A stretch of 48,553 nt of DNA, taken from Candidatus Rokuibacteriota bacterium (GTDB lineage: Bacteria > Methylomirabilota > Methylomirabilia > Rokubacteriales > CSP1-6). The first letter of the stretch is position 1. Each line of letters starts with the position of its first letter. Below are positions 8,531 through 16,798 of this stretch, piece by piece. The notes beneath the pieces were generated by a model. It was given only the letters and a program-made list of their open reading frames with translations, was not told the origin of the DNA and did not search any database. The stretch lies in contig JACPSW010000051.1 of assembly GCA_016193045.1 (NCBI GenBank), positions 1 through 48,553 of the forward strand, read 5' to 3'. The translations under genes and the position numbers were made by a program.

Positions 8531-8971
8531 CTACCAAGGGTTGATCAGCCGGTCCACCGAGAAGCCCCCGCCCCCGCCCACGACGACCGCCGCCGCCATC
8601 GCAATGAGCGCCAGGTTGAACTCGAAGCCGTGGCCTTTTCCTGGTTGAAGCGAGAAGTTCAGGAAGAACCCGTTGGCCCAGTGAACCTTGGCGATGGCGA
8701 CCAGCATGACGATGATCAGCCCCACCGCCGCCGGCCGGGAGAGGAAGCCCGCCAGGACGGCGAGCCCGCCGAAGCACTCGGTCAGGCCCGCCAGCACGGT
8801 CAGCGGCGCGGGAATCTTCAGGGCCTGCTGGAAGTAGCCGATTGTGCCCTTCAGGCCGTAGCCGCCGAACCAACCGAAGAGCTTCTGCGCACCGTGAGCG
8901 AAGAAGATCACACCCAGGACAACCCGCACAATCAAGAGGGACCAGGATGGATAGGTGCCGAAGAGCTCCAT
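8531..8971 (-). CDS. DoxX family membrane protein
   Basis: A 146-residue, four-helix membrane protein with the DoxX hallmarks: RVVLGVIFFAHGAQKLFGWFGG near the N-terminus and the GLTECFGGLAVLAGFLSRPAA helix. DoxX proteins are linked to membrane-associated thiosulfate or sulfhydryl redox systems, but the biochemical function is not settled. GAGGAGG lies about ten bases upstream of the ATG. It is divergent from the UGA-containing DsbA-like gene at 9051, which puts it in a thiol-redox neighbourhood. Confidence 0.9.
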   Translation of the reverse strand: MELFGTYPSWSLLIVRVVLGVIFFAHGAQKLFGWFGGYGLKGTIGYFQQALKIPAPLTVLAGLTECFGGLAVLAGFLSRPAAVGLIIVMLVAIAKVHWANGFFLNFSLQPGKGHGFEFNLALIAMAAAVVVGGGGGFSVDRLINPW

Positions 8972-8978
8972 GGTGTGA

Positions 8979-9008
8979 TTGCCTCCTCGTGTGTGGTTGG
9001 GCTATGCT
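8979..9008 (+). promoter_or_regulatory. Candidate promoter of the DsbA-like selenoprotein gene
   Basis: TTGCCT (8979-8984), an 18-bp spacer and TATGCT (9003-9008) lie in the divergent spacer. The leader then carries a perfect AGGAGG five bases before the ATG at 9051. Confidence 0.4.
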
Positions 9009-9050
9009 CTTGGTGTCCCGCAAGAGTCTACTACATTTCCAGGAGGAAAA

Positions 9051-9662
9051 ATGCGCGGGTTGACACGGTGGCTTGGGGTGGCGTTGCTCACGGGTTCTCT
9101 GTCGGGCCTGGCGCCCGCCTCGGCCCAGATCACGGAGACAGAGGTGAGGCTGACCCTCGATCCGGTCATGGTCAAGGGATCCCCGACCGCCCATGTGATC
9201 ATCGTGGAGTTCTCGGACTACCAGTGACCCTACTGCAAGCGGGTCCAGCAGGTGCTGGACCAAGTCCTCACCGAGTACCGGGGAAAGGTGCGCCTCGCGT
9301 ACAAGGATTTCCCGCTGCCGGGGCACGCCCTCGCGCGCCCCGCTCACGAGGCCGCCCGGTGCGCGGGCGCCGCGGGCAAGTACTGGGAGTACCACGACCG
9401 GCTGTTCCAGGCCCAGCCCAACTTCCAGCGGGCGGACCTGCTCCGCTACGCGAGGGACCTGGGGATCCCCGCTGCCCCCTTCGCCCAGTGCCTGGACAGC
9501 GGCCGGTTTCGGGGATTGGTGGACGCTGACGTCGAACAGGGCCGCAAGCTCGACGTGACCGGAACCCCGACCTTCTTCATCAACGGGGAGCGGATCCAGG
9601 GGGCGGCGCCCTACGAGGCGTTCAAAGCAGTCATCGACGAGGCGCTTCGGAAGGTCCGATGA
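9051..9662 (+). CDS. Exported DsbA-like thiol oxidoreductase with UGA (selenocysteine) as first active-site residue
   Basis: Read through the in-frame TGA at 9225-9227 this is a complete 203-residue DsbA-family protein: signal peptide 1-25 (cleavage near ASA-QI), active-site segment FSDYQ-U59-PYC62, an alpha-helical insert (LPGHALARPAHEAARCAG), and the cis-proline loop TGTPTFFING. The family motif is FSDYxCPYC, so the UGA falls exactly on the first, nucleophilic Cys. Both sides are in the same frame with no other disruption. A SECIS-like hairpin follows at 9242-9261. The ribosome site (AGGAGG) is strong and the cupin start overlaps the stop, so the 3' part is translated. Predicted role: periplasmic disulfide exchange with a selenenylsulfide. 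The alternative is a single nonsense mutation, which is unlikely given two further such genes in the window. Confidence 0.85.
9242..9261 (+). promoter_or_regulatory. SECIS-like hairpin downstream of the UGA codon
   Basis: Perfect 8-bp stem GGTCCAGC/GCTGGACC with apical AGGT, starting 14 nt after the UGA so the loop lies at nt 23-26. Bacterial SECIS elements need an apical loop with exposed G at roughly this distance for SelB binding. The apical GCAGGTGC recurs in the hairpin of the gene at 22578-22829. Confidence 0.7.
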
Positions 9663-9991
9663 GCGAGCCCCGGACGAGCCAGTACGTGGACGTGGGCGCC
9701 CTGCCCTGGCAGGAGCGGCACCCGGGCGTGCACTGGAAGGTCCTCTGGGAAGACCCCGCCCGCAAGGCGCGCGCGATCCTGATGCGCTACGAGGCCGGCG
9801 CCACGATCCCGCGGCACCGGCACGTGGGTGACGAGCAGATCTTCGTCCTGGAGGGAAGCGTGTCCGACGAGACCGGTACCTGCACGGCCGGCAACTACGC
9901 GCGGCGCCCGCCCGGGTGCGTCCACGCCGTCGTGAGCCGGACAGGGGCCCTCGTCCTCGCCGTCACGACCGGGCCGACGGAACCCCTCTGA
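9659..9991 (+). CDS. ChrR-type cupin protein
   Basis: A 110-residue single cupin. The metal site is visible as IPRHRHVGDEQIFVLEGSV and the second cupin motif as GNYARRPPGCVHAV. The pattern (HxH, E, then PxxxxH) matches the ChrR/cupin_7 group, whose best-known member is the C-terminal domain of the singlet-oxygen anti-sigma factor; here there is no anti-sigma N-terminus, so it is a free cupin. The start overlaps the stop of the DsbA-like selenoprotein (ATGA at 9659), tying it to that redox gene. Function beyond metal binding is unknown. Confidence 0.85.
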   Translation: MSEPRTSQYVDVGALPWQERHPGVHWKVLWEDPARKARAILMRYEAGATIPRHRHVGDEQIFVLEGSVSDETGTCTAGNYARRPPGCVHAVVSRTGALVLAVTTGPTEPL

Positions 9992-9999
9992 TAGGTTTC

Positions 10000-10464
10000 T
10001 CACCTCTTCTCCTCTCCCCGCTGGGGAGAGGCAGGGTGAGGGGTGTCCAGGGCGTCCGAGAGCGTCTTCAGCAGGAGAAAGAGGGTGGCCTTCGCCTCCT
10101 CATCGGCGTCCACCCACTCCACCAGATACTGGACCAGGTTGCGATGCGGAAACTCCCCCCCGCCCTCCTCCCGCCGCTCGAGCCAGTCCGTGGTCGCCTC
10201 GTAGGCTTCCCGGATGCGTGACCGGGCGAGGGGCGGAACGGGCGCCCCGAGGCTCGCCTCGCGGATCTTGAAGATGAGGAACGCCAGCCCGATCGCAGCC
10301 CTTTGAACGGCGACGTCGAGTTCCCTCGTGACCGCCTGGCAGAAGGCTGCCGCGTCCGGCTGGCGCTCGAGGAATTCCTCGGCCTCCGCCGCCTGCCGCC
10401 CGGGCGGGTAGGCCGTGACCTCCCGCCAGACTTCATCCACCAGGGCCCGGTCGATCACTCTCAC
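10000..10464 (-). CDS. Conserved hypothetical protein with repeat-derived C-terminus
   Basis: About 154 residues from the GTG at 10464, which is preceded by GGAGG four bases away; an upstream ATG at 10548 has no such site. Predicted mostly alpha-helical (VIDRALVDEVWREVTAYPPGRQ; FLERQPDAAAFCQAV; RSRIREAYEATTDWLERRE). No family recognised. The last 13 or so residues (HPASPQRGEEKR) are encoded by the short inverted repeat at 10001-10043, which also supplies the stop. Convergent with the cupin gene and divergent from the LABN gene. Confidence 0.65.
   Translation of the reverse strand: MRVIDRALVDEVWREVTAYPPGRQAAEAEEFLERQPDAAAFCQAVTRELDVAVQRAAIGLAFLIFKIREASLGAPVPPLARSRIREAYEATTDWLERREEGGGEFPHRNLVQYLVEWVDADEEAKATLFLLLKTLSDALDTPHPASPQRGEEKR
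10001..10043. repeat. Short palindromic intergenic repeat (CTCTCCCC/GGGGAGAG type), copy A
   Basis: CACCTCTTCTCCTCTCCCC followed by its near-complement GGGGAGAGGCAGGGTGAGGGG. Further copies lie at 13122-13164, 20711-20796 and 39562-39605. The stem could form in either transcript. It lies at the 3' end of a minus-strand gene and encodes part of its tail. Confidence 0.85.
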
Positions 10465-10573
10465 GCCGCCTCCGGAAACGCGGAATCCGCTTGCAGGAAG
10501 TCGGAGTTCTGAAGTATCGTGAACGTTCGGCGGCAGAAATTCTACCATACCAACTTCGCGAGGGGTTACGTTG

Positions 10574-10876
10574 ATGAGCGATCCGTGTGGTCAGCCGATC
10601 GGATGGGTGCTGGTGGCTTTCGGGCTCCTCGGGCAGGCGCTGTTCTCCGCGCGCTTCCTGATTCAGTGGATCGCGTCGGAGCGCAGGAAGGAGAGCGTGG
10701 TCCCGATCCACTTCTGGTACTTCTCGATCGGCGGCGGGCTCACGCTGCTAATCTACGCCATCCTCCGCCTGGACCCGGTCTTCATCGTCGGACAGGCCGC
10801 GGGCCTGTTCGTGTACAGCCGCAACCTCTACCTGATCTGGCGCAAGCGAGAGCTGGCCGCCAGCCACGGAGCCTGA
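10574..10876 (+). CDS. Stand-alone lipid-A-disaccharide synthase N-terminal (LABN) domain protein
   Basis: A 100-residue membrane protein with three predicted helices. GQALFSARFLIQWIASE, then RRKESVVPIHFWYFSIGGG and VYSRNLYLIWRK are the signature of the LABN domain (PF07578), found fused to LpxB in some bacteria and free in many others. It is probably a small inner-membrane protein in lipid or sugar-lipid metabolism; the free form has no firm function. ATG 10574 follows GAGGGG. The aminotransferase start is 2 bp after its stop, so the two are co-transcribed. Confidence 0.85.
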   Translation: MSDPCGQPIGWVLVAFGLLGQALFSARFLIQWIASERRKESVVPIHFWYFSIGGGLTLLIYAILRLDPVFIVGQAAGLFVYSRNLYLIWRKRELAASHGA

Positions 10877-10878
10877 TC

Positions 10879-12108
10879 GTGGAACCGGTCATCCGGTGGG
10901 CGAGCGGCAACAACCGGCCGATCCTCATGATCCCCGGGCCGACGGAGCTGCCATGGCCGGTCATCCAGGCCATGAACCAGCCTCCCATGATCCAGTACGA
11001 CCAGAACTTCGACCTGAACATCCTGGAGCCGACCACCCTCGCCCTCCGGCAGGTCTTCCAGACGGCCGACGGCGAGGTCCTCATCATGCCGGGCTCGGGC
11101 CGGACCGCCCTGGAAACGTCCGCGATCTCCCTCGTCGAGCCTGGCGACCGCGTCGTCGTCATCGTGGCGGGGCAGTTCGGCGTGCTGATGCGCGAGATCA
11201 TGAGCCGCGTGGGCGCGCAGGTGACCGAGTTTCCCGTGGAGTGGGGGCAGCCGCTGGATCTCGCGCGCCTCGACCGAGAGGTGGAGCGGGTCAAGCCGAA
11301 GATCCTCACGCTGGTCCACAACGAGACCTCCACGGGCTCGACCTATCCCGGGGAGGCCGTGGGAGCCATCGCGCGCCGGCACGCGGCGCTGTTCCTCCTC
11401 GACAGCGTCTCCTCGCTGGCGGGGCTCGACGTCCGGACCGATGCGTGGGGCGCGGACTGCAACATGACCGGCTCCCAGAAGTGCCTGGCGGCCCCGCTGG
11501 GGATGGCGCTGGTGTCGGTGAGCCCCCGGGCCTGGCAAGCCATGGAGCGGCGCGCCCACAAGGCGGGGACGTGGGTGTACGACCTCCTCCACTGGCGGGA
11601 GTTCTGGATCCCGGTCTCCCGCGGCGGCAAGATCCCCGACGGCGCCCCCCGGCGCCAGCCAATCTCCATCCCCACCCACCTCACCCTTGCCATGCAGGCC
11701 GCGGTCCGGCTCATTCTCGAGGAAGGCCTCCCCAACCGCTTCCAGCGTCACGCTGTCGCGGGCCGCGCCTTCCGCGCCGGCCTCGACGCGCTGCGCCTCG
11801 AGCTCTTCCCCGATCCCTCCATCGTGTCCAACACGGTCTCCTGCTTCAAGGTCCCCAACGGCGTCGAGGCCGGCGCCGTCGTCAAGCAGATGCGCGACCG
11901 CTACGGCATTCTGATCGGCACGGGGCTGGACCGCTTCCGCTCGAGCACGCTGCGCGTGGGCCACATGGGGATCACCGCCAGCCCGCTCTACGTCCTGCCC
12001 ACGCTCTCGGCCCTGGAGTTGGCGCTGCGTGATCTCGGCTACAAGTCGGAAGCCGGCGCCGCGGTCGCCGCGGCCCAGTCCATCTTCGCCACGGCCGACG
12101 GGGCCTGA
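10879..12108 (+). CDS. Class V aminotransferase, alanine/serine-glyoxylate type
   Basis: A 409-residue fold-type I PLP enzyme from a GTG at 10879. The family opening MIPGPTELP is present, the PLP-anchoring Asp lies in FLLDSVSSLAG, and the Schiff-base Lys201 in TGSQKCLAAPLG. The C-terminal RVGHMG motif is typical of alanine-, serine- or ureidoglycine-glyoxylate aminotransferases. It transfers an amino group to glyoxylate, giving glycine. With the D-2-hydroxyacid dehydrogenase 11 bp downstream and the GlcD-like oxidase beyond, it fits a glyoxylate-hydroxypyruvate pathway: serine to hydroxypyruvate, hydroxypyruvate or glyoxylate reduced, glycolate reoxidised. The exact amino donor cannot be assigned. 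Confidence 0.9.
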   Translation: MEPVIRWASGNNRPILMIPGPTELPWPVIQAMNQPPMIQYDQNFDLNILEPTTLALRQVFQTADGEVLIMPGSGRTALETSAISLVEPGDRVVVIVAGQFGVLMREIMSRVGAQVTEFPVEWGQPLDLARLDREVERVKPKILTLVHNETSTGSTYPGEAVGAIARRHAALFLLDSVSSLAGLDVRTDAWGADCNMTGSQKCLAAPLGMALVSVSPRAWQAMERRAHKAGTWVYDLLHWREFWIPVSRGGKIPDGAPRRQPISIPTHLTLAMQAAVRLILEEGLPNRFQRHAVAGRAFRAGLDALRLELFPDPSIVSNTVSCFKVPNGVEAGAVVKQMRDRYGILIGTGLDRFRSSTLRVGHMGITASPLYVLPTLSALELALRDLGYKSEAGAAVAAAQSIFATADGA

Positions 12109-12119
12109 CCCGTAGTCAA

Positions 12120-13112
12120 TTGGCCCGGCACGGCGTCACAGCCGAGCGCGTCACCATCGTCGTCCCCGACGACTTCCCGTCCGTCTTCAGCGGGACCGAG
12201 GCCCACAAGCGCGCGATGGAACTGGGGGAAGTGGTCGTCTTCAAGGAGCGCGGCGCGGATCAGGAGGAGGAGCTGATCCGCCGGATCGGCCGGGCCCGCG
12301 CCGCCATCAACATCCGCGCCCACGCCAAGTTCACCGAGCCCGTCTTCCGCGCCTGCCCCACGCTCAAGCTCGTCTCCGTCTGGGGGACCGGCGTGGACAA
12401 CGTGGATCTCCACGCGGCCGGCCGGAACGGGGTGACCGTGTGCAACACGCCCGGCCTCAACGCTCACGCGGTGGCCGAGCACGCCCTCACGCTGATGCTG
12501 GCGGTGGCGCGCCGCGTGCCAGCGCTGGACCAGGCAATGCGCGGCGGCCAGTGGCCCCGCGAGCTCCTGACCCAGCTCCTCGGCAAGACCCTCGGCGTCT
12601 TCGGTCTCGGGGCCATCGGGAGCCGGGTGGCGACCCTCGGCAAGGCCATCGGCATGAACGTGCTGGCCTGGAGCGCGAGCGGCGACGAGAAACGCGCCAA
12701 GGCGGTCGGCGTCCGGCACGCCTCCAAGGAGGAGATCCTGCGCCAGGCCGACGTCGTGAGCCTCCATGTGAGGCTCGAGCCCCAGACGCGCGGGTTCCTC
12801 GGCCGGAAGGAACTCGCGCTGATGAAGCCCGCCGCGATCCTGATCAACACCGGCCGCGGCGCCCTGGTGGACCGGGACGCCCTCCTCGACGCGCTACGCG
12901 AGCGGAAGATCCAGGGGGCCGGGCTCGACGTCTTTCACGAGGAACCCCTCGCGCCCGACGACCCGCTGCTCGCCCTCCCCAACGTCGTGCTGACCCCCCA
13001 CGTCGCGGGCCAGACGCCGGAGGTCATCCGCGACGGGCTGCTCCGCGCCGTCCGGAACGTCGAGAACTTCCTCAAGGGCTCCCCCACCGACGTCGTCGTC
13101 CAGCCCCGTTGA
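12120..13112 (+). CDS. D-isomer-specific 2-hydroxyacid dehydrogenase
   Basis: A 330-residue NAD(P)-dependent oxidoreductase. The NAD-binding motif is GVFGLGAIGSRVA, the catalytic Arg region LHVRLEPQTRGFLG, then LINTGRGALVDRDAL, the Glu region DVFHEEPLAPDDP and the catalytic His in LTPHVAGQT. It probably reduces hydroxypyruvate or glyoxylate, since it directly follows the serine/glyoxylate aminotransferase; a phosphoglycerate dehydrogenase activity is also possible, but no ACT domain is present. The start is taken as TTG at 12120, as no ATG or GTG fits and no ribosome site is visible. A paralogue lies at 40002-40967. Confidence 0.85.
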   Translation: MARHGVTAERVTIVVPDDFPSVFSGTEAHKRAMELGEVVVFKERGADQEEELIRRIGRARAAINIRAHAKFTEPVFRACPTLKLVSVWGTGVDNVDLHAAGRNGVTVCNTPGLNAHAVAEHALTLMLAVARRVPALDQAMRGGQWPRELLTQLLGKTLGVFGLGAIGSRVATLGKAIGMNVLAWSASGDEKRAKAVGVRHASKEEILRQADVVSLHVRLEPQTRGFLGRKELALMKPAAILINTGRGALVDRDALLDALRERKIQGAGLDVFHEEPLAPDDPLLALPNVVLTPHVAGQTPEVIRDGLLRAVRNVENFLKGSPTDVVVQPR

Positions 13113-13121
13113 TGTGCCTTT

Positions 13122-13164
13122 CACCTCTTCTCCTCTCCCCTCTGGGGAGAGGCAGGGTGAGGGG
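13122..13164. repeat. Short palindromic intergenic repeat, copy B
   Basis: Nearly identical to copy A: CACCTCTTCTCCTCTCCCC then GGGGAGAGGCAGGGTGAGGGG. It sits between the convergent hydroxyacid dehydrogenase and TauE-type exporter genes, where it could serve as a bidirectional RNA 3' end. No T-run is present. Confidence 0.85.
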
Positions 13165-13173
13165 CGTGAGGGA

Positions 13174-13911
13174 CTACCCGACGGAGCGGATGACGAGCCA
13201 GACCCCCAGGAGCCCGAGAAATCCGAGCACCACGCGGTTGAAGGTCAGCTGATCCACCCGGTCCTGGGTCCTGAGGCCGAGCCAGAAGGCGCCGAGCCCG
13301 AGCGCCGTCGCCAGCACCGACAGGCCGAAGAGCGGCCACGTCAGCAGACCGAAGGAGATCACCGATATGAACTGGGCGAGCTTGTACACCAGAAAGGAGA
13401 AGGCGATGGAGCGGATGAACTCGTCCTTGCCCATGCCGAGGGCGTAGAAGTAGAGCACGAGCGGGGTGCCCGGCACGTTGGTCACGCCCCCCAGCACCCC
13501 GGCGAAGAACCCGATCGGAGGTGAGAGGTAGCGCTCGAGGCTGGGGGCAACGTGAAACCGCAGCCGGCTCACGTTCACGGCCACGAAGACCAGCACGACG
13601 GCGCCGAGGACCAGCAGGAGCTTCTGCGAGGGGAACCACACGAGAAACTGGGTCCCGAGATAGGTCCCCCCGATGCCGCAGAGGTACAGGGCCCAGTGGC
13701 GCCGGAGGGTCTCGAGGAGGCCGGGCTTCCTGAGGGTCTGGATCCCGTCCATCACGAGGTTGGGGAAGATGAGGACGACGATCGCCGTGCGGAGATCCAC
13801 GAACAGCGCCAGAAAGGGAGTGGAAACCGTCGGGAAGCCGAAGCCGATGACGCCCTTGATGTAGGACGCCAGGAGGACCGCGAGGACGCTCAGCCCCGCA
13901 GCGACTCCCAC
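13174..13911 (-). CDS. TauE/SafE family sulfite/organosulfonate exporter-like permease
   Basis: About 245 residues with seven to eight membrane helices. The family opening SYIKGVIGFGFPTVSTPFLALF and the internal repeat FAGVLGGVTNVPGTPLVLYFYALG are clear. Members export small anions such as sulfite, sulfoacetate or thiosulfate; the substrate here is unknown. The start is taken as GTG 13911, which has GAGG five bases upstream and overlaps the 3' end of the FAD-linked oxidase by 22 bp, so translation is coupled. Open frame further upstream is antisense noise within that gene. Confidence 0.85.
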   Translation of the reverse strand: MGVAAGLSVLAVLLASYIKGVIGFGFPTVSTPFLALFVDLRTAIVVLIFPNLVMDGIQTLRKPGLLETLRRHWALYLCGIGGTYLGTQFLVWFPSQKLLLVLGAVVLVFVAVNVSRLRFHVAPSLERYLSPPIGFFAGVLGGVTNVPGTPLVLYFYALGMGKDEFIRSIAFSFLVYKLAQFISVISFGLLTWPLFGLSVLATALGLGAFWLGLRTQDRVDQLTFNRVVLGFLGLLGVWLVIRSVG

Positions 13912-16751
13912 AAGACCTCGGCCGGGTGCTTGGCCCGGCGCCCGGCCAGATGCTCGATCTGCTGGCGGCAGGAGATGCCCGGCGCCACGACCTCGACGTC
14001 GGGGCCCGCCGCCTTCACGGCCGGGACAAGCCGGCGGTTTCCAAGGGCGACCGACAGGTCGTAGTGCTCTTTCTCGAACCCGAAGGATCCCGCCATCCCG
14101 CAGCAGCCGGAATCCACCTCCTGGACGTCGAAGCCCGCCCACCTGAGCGCAGCCACCGTCGGCCCCGTCCCCACCAGCGCCTTCTGATGGCAGTGACCGT
14201 GGAGCAGCGCCTTCCGGCCGTCGGCGCCGAACGCAAGGGACAGCCCCGTCCGCCGCTCGCGCTCGAGAAACTCCTCCAGGAGGAAGCTCTGCCTGGCCAC
14301 CTGCCCCGCGGCGTCGCTCCGCAGCAGCTCCAGGTACTCGTCACGCAGGGTGAGGAGGCACGACGGCTCGAGCCCCACGACGGCCACCCCCCGCTCGGCG
14401 TAGGGCAGGAGGCGCTCGACGTTCCAGGCCGCGTGGGCCTTGGCTTCGGCCAGCATCCCCTTCGAGATCAGCGGGCGGCCGCAGCACTTCTTGTCCACCA
14501 GCCTGACGGCGTAGCCCGCGCGCTCGAGCAGCTGCACCGCGGCCCTCCCGATCTGCGGCGCGTTGTACGTGACGAAGGTGTCGTGGAAGAGCACGACCTC
14601 GCCCCGCGTGGCCGGGGACGGCGCCGGCCGGCGCGCGAACCAGTCGGCGAAGGTCTCGCGCGCGAAGGGCGGCAGCGGCCGGCGCCGGTCGACCCCGGCA
14701 AGGCGTTCCATCAGCCAGCGATTGAGGCGGGAGCCGGCGATCCAGTTCGACAGGGGCGCCAGCCGCGAGCCCAGACGGCTCAGCCGTTCGATCCGGCCGA
14801 AGAGCCGGTTCCTGAGGGGCAGCCCATTGGCGCGGTAATAGTGGGCGAGAAACTCGTACTTGAGTTTGGCCATGTCCACGTTGGAGGGGCATTCGGCCTT
14901 GCACGCCTTGCACTCGAGACAGAGGTCCATGACCTCGTAGAGCCGGCGCCCCGTGAACTCCGACGCGGGCAGCTGCCCGGAGAGGACGGCCCGCAGGGCG
15001 TTCGCGCGCCCCCGCGTCGAGTGCTCCTCGTCGCGGGTGGCCATGTAGGAGGGGCACATGGTTCCCTCAAGCTTTTTGCGGCAGACCCCCACGCCGTTGC
15101 ACATCTCGACGGCGGCGGCGAAGCCCCCCTGCCCCGAGAAGTCGAGGAGCGTGGAGGGTTCCCAGGTTGTGTAATCAGAACCGTACCGCAGGTGCTCGGT
15201 GATCCCGGGGCTATCCACGAGGTTCCCCGGGTTCATCAGGTTCTTGGGATCGAAGGCGTGCTTGAGCTCCCTGAACGCCCGAAACACGCGAGGTCCGAAG
15301 ACTCGCTCCAGGAACGGGCTCCGCGCTCGCCCGTCGCCGTGCTCGCTCGAGATGGCGCCTCCGTACTCCAGGACCAAGTCGAAGATCTCCCCCGCGATCG
15401 CCCGGACCTGCGCCAGGCCGCGCTCAATCTTCAGGTTGATCAGGGGGCGGATGTGCAGACACCCCACCGAGCAGTGGCCGTAGTACGCGCCCCGGGCGCC
15501 ATGCTTGGCCATGATCTCCCGAAAGCGCGGGACGAACTCCGGCAGAAACTTGGGATCGACCGCGGTGTCCTCGACGAAGGCAATGGGCTTGGCGTCGCCC
15601 TTCGTGCCGAGAAGGAGCCCGAGGCCGGCCTTGCGGAGCTTCCAGATGGACTGCTGCTCGGCGGGATCGAAGGTGAGGTGGGAGGCGTACCCGAATCGGT
15701 CCCGAGCCCGCCGGCCCTCCAGCGCCTCCACCTTCGCCTTGACCTCGGCGTCGCTTTCTCCGGCGTACTCGACGATGAGGATGGCCGCCGGGTCGCCCTG
15801 GACGAATCCCATCCGCTGGGACTGCTCGATGTTCCCCCGTGCCAGATCGAGGATCATCTTGTCGGTCAGCTCGACGGCGTACGGACCCGTCTCGAGAATA
15901 GCCTGGGAGGACTCGAGGGCCTCCTGGATGTCGCGGTAGTGGACCACGGCCAGCGCGGTCTTCTTCGGCCGCGGCACCAGGCGCACCTTCGCCTCGACGA
16001 CGGTGAGGAGCGTGCCCTCCGACCCCACCACGAGGCGCGCCATGTTGAGCGGCCGGTCCTTGACCAGCTCGTCCAGGTTGTACCCGCAGACCCGCCGCCA
16101 GTGCGTCGGGTACCGCGCCCTGATCTCGTCGGCGTACTGCTCCTTGATCCGGGCCACCTCTCGATAGATCTGCCCTTCCAGCCCCGGCGCCTGAGTTTTT
16201 GCCCGGAAGGCCTCAGGCGTCACCTCGCCGAGGACGACCCGGCTGCCATCGGCCAGAAGCGCCGTCAGCTCGATCACGTGCTCCACCGTGAGCCCGTAGG
16301 CGATCGAATGGGCGCCGCCCGAGTTGTTCCCGATCATCCCGCCCAGCGTCGCGCGGTTGGACGTGGACGTGTCCGGGCCGAACAGGAGACCGAGCGGCCT
16401 CACGTGGACGTTCAGCTCGTCCTGGACCAGGCCGGGCTCCACCCGCGCCCACCGCTCCGCCTCGTTCACCTCGAGCACCCGGTTCAGGTGGGGGGAGAAA
16501 TCGAGGACGATGGCGTGGTTGACCGTCTGGCCGTTGAGCGACGTGCCGCCGCCGCGGGGGAGCACCGGCACGTTCTCCCGGTTGGCGAGCTCGAGGGCCG
16601 CCTGCACGTCCCCGGCGTGGCGGGGCATCACGACGCCGATGGGCTCCAGCTGGTACATGGAGGCGTCGGTCGCGTAGAGGAGGCGCGTCATCTTGTCGAA
16701 GCGCACCTCGCCCTCGACGACGCGCCGGAGATCGTGTTCGAGGTCGTTCAT
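13890..16751 (-). CDS. FAD-linked oxidase/iron-sulfur fusion (GlcD-GlpC type glycolate or D-lactate dehydrogenase)
   Basis: About 953 residues. Order (counted from the GTG at 16760): FAD_binding_4 (VLPRGGGTSLNGQT, about 68-81; IGNNSGGAHS), FAD-oxidase C domain to about 480, an iron-sulfur region (CNGVGVCRKKLEGTMCPS; CLECKACKAECPSN), then two CCG domains (KKCCGRPLISKG; GCCGMAGSFGFEKEHYDL). This is the fused Dld-II/GlcDF architecture that oxidises a 2-hydroxyacid (D-lactate, glycolate or 2-hydroxyglutarate) and passes electrons to quinone. The context with glyoxylate aminotransferase and hydroxyacid dehydrogenase favours glycolate or a related acid. A GTG at 16760 is possible, but a perfect TATAAT touches it (16761-16766), so ATG 16751 with a near-leaderless mRNA is preferred. 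Confidence 0.9.
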   Translation of the reverse strand: MNDLEHDLRRVVEGEVRFDKMTRLLYATDASMYQLEPIGVVMPRHAGDVQAALELANRENVPVLPRGGGTSLNGQTVNHAIVLDFSPHLNRVLEVNEAERWARVEPGLVQDELNVHVRPLGLLFGPDTSTSNRATLGGMIGNNSGGAHSIAYGLTVEHVIELTALLADGSRVVLGEVTPEAFRAKTQAPGLEGQIYREVARIKEQYADEIRARYPTHWRRVCGYNLDELVKDRPLNMARLVVGSEGTLLTVVEAKVRLVPRPKKTALAVVHYRDIQEALESSQAILETGPYAVELTDKMILDLARGNIEQSQRMGFVQGDPAAILIVEYAGESDAEVKAKVEALEGRRARDRFGYASHLTFDPAEQQSIWKLRKAGLGLLLGTKGDAKPIAFVEDTAVDPKFLPEFVPRFREIMAKHGARGAYYGHCSVGCLHIRPLINLKIERGLAQVRAIAGEIFDLVLEYGGAISSEHGDGRARSPFLERVFGPRVFRAFRELKHAFDPKNLMNPGNLVDSPGITEHLRYGSDYTTWEPSTLLDFSGQGGFAAAVEMCNGVGVCRKKLEGTMCPSYMATRDEEHSTRGRANALRAVLSGQLPASEFTGRRLYEVMDLCLECKACKAECPSNVDMAKLKYEFLAHYYRANGLPLRNRLFGRIERLSRLGSRLAPLSNWIAGSRLNRWLMERLAGVDRRRPLPPFARETFADWFARRPAPSPATRGEVVLFHDTFVTYNAPQIGRAAVQLLERAGYAVRLVDKKCCGRPLISKGMLAEAKAHAAWNVERLLPYAERGVAVVGLEPSCLLTLRDEYLELLRSDAAGQVARQSFLLEEFLERERRTGLSLAFGADGRKALLHGHCHQKALVGTGPTVAALRWAGFDVQEVDSGCCGMAGSFGFEKEHYDLSVALGNRRLVPAVKAAGPDVEVVAPGISCRQQIEHLAGRRAKHPAEVLWESLRG

Positions 16752-16760
16752 ACGCGCCAC

Positions 16761-16792
16761 ATTATACCCGCGGAGGCGGATGGGGGTATACT
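16761..16792. promoter_or_regulatory. Divergent -10 boxes for the oxidase and the TlpA-like gene
   Basis: On the minus strand TATAAT (16766-16761) lies 9 nt before ATG 16751. On the plus strand TATACT (16787-16792) lies 6 nt before GTG 16799. Both would give leaderless or nearly leaderless mRNAs. The -35 regions are weak on both strands. Confidence 0.45.
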
Positions 16793-16798
16793 GAGGCC

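Noticed and set aside
9225..9227. Reading the TGA as an ordinary nonsense mutation of the DsbA-like gene
   Set aside because: Three thiol-redox genes each have the UGA at a family Cys position with a hairpin at SECIS distance; chance is a poor explanation.
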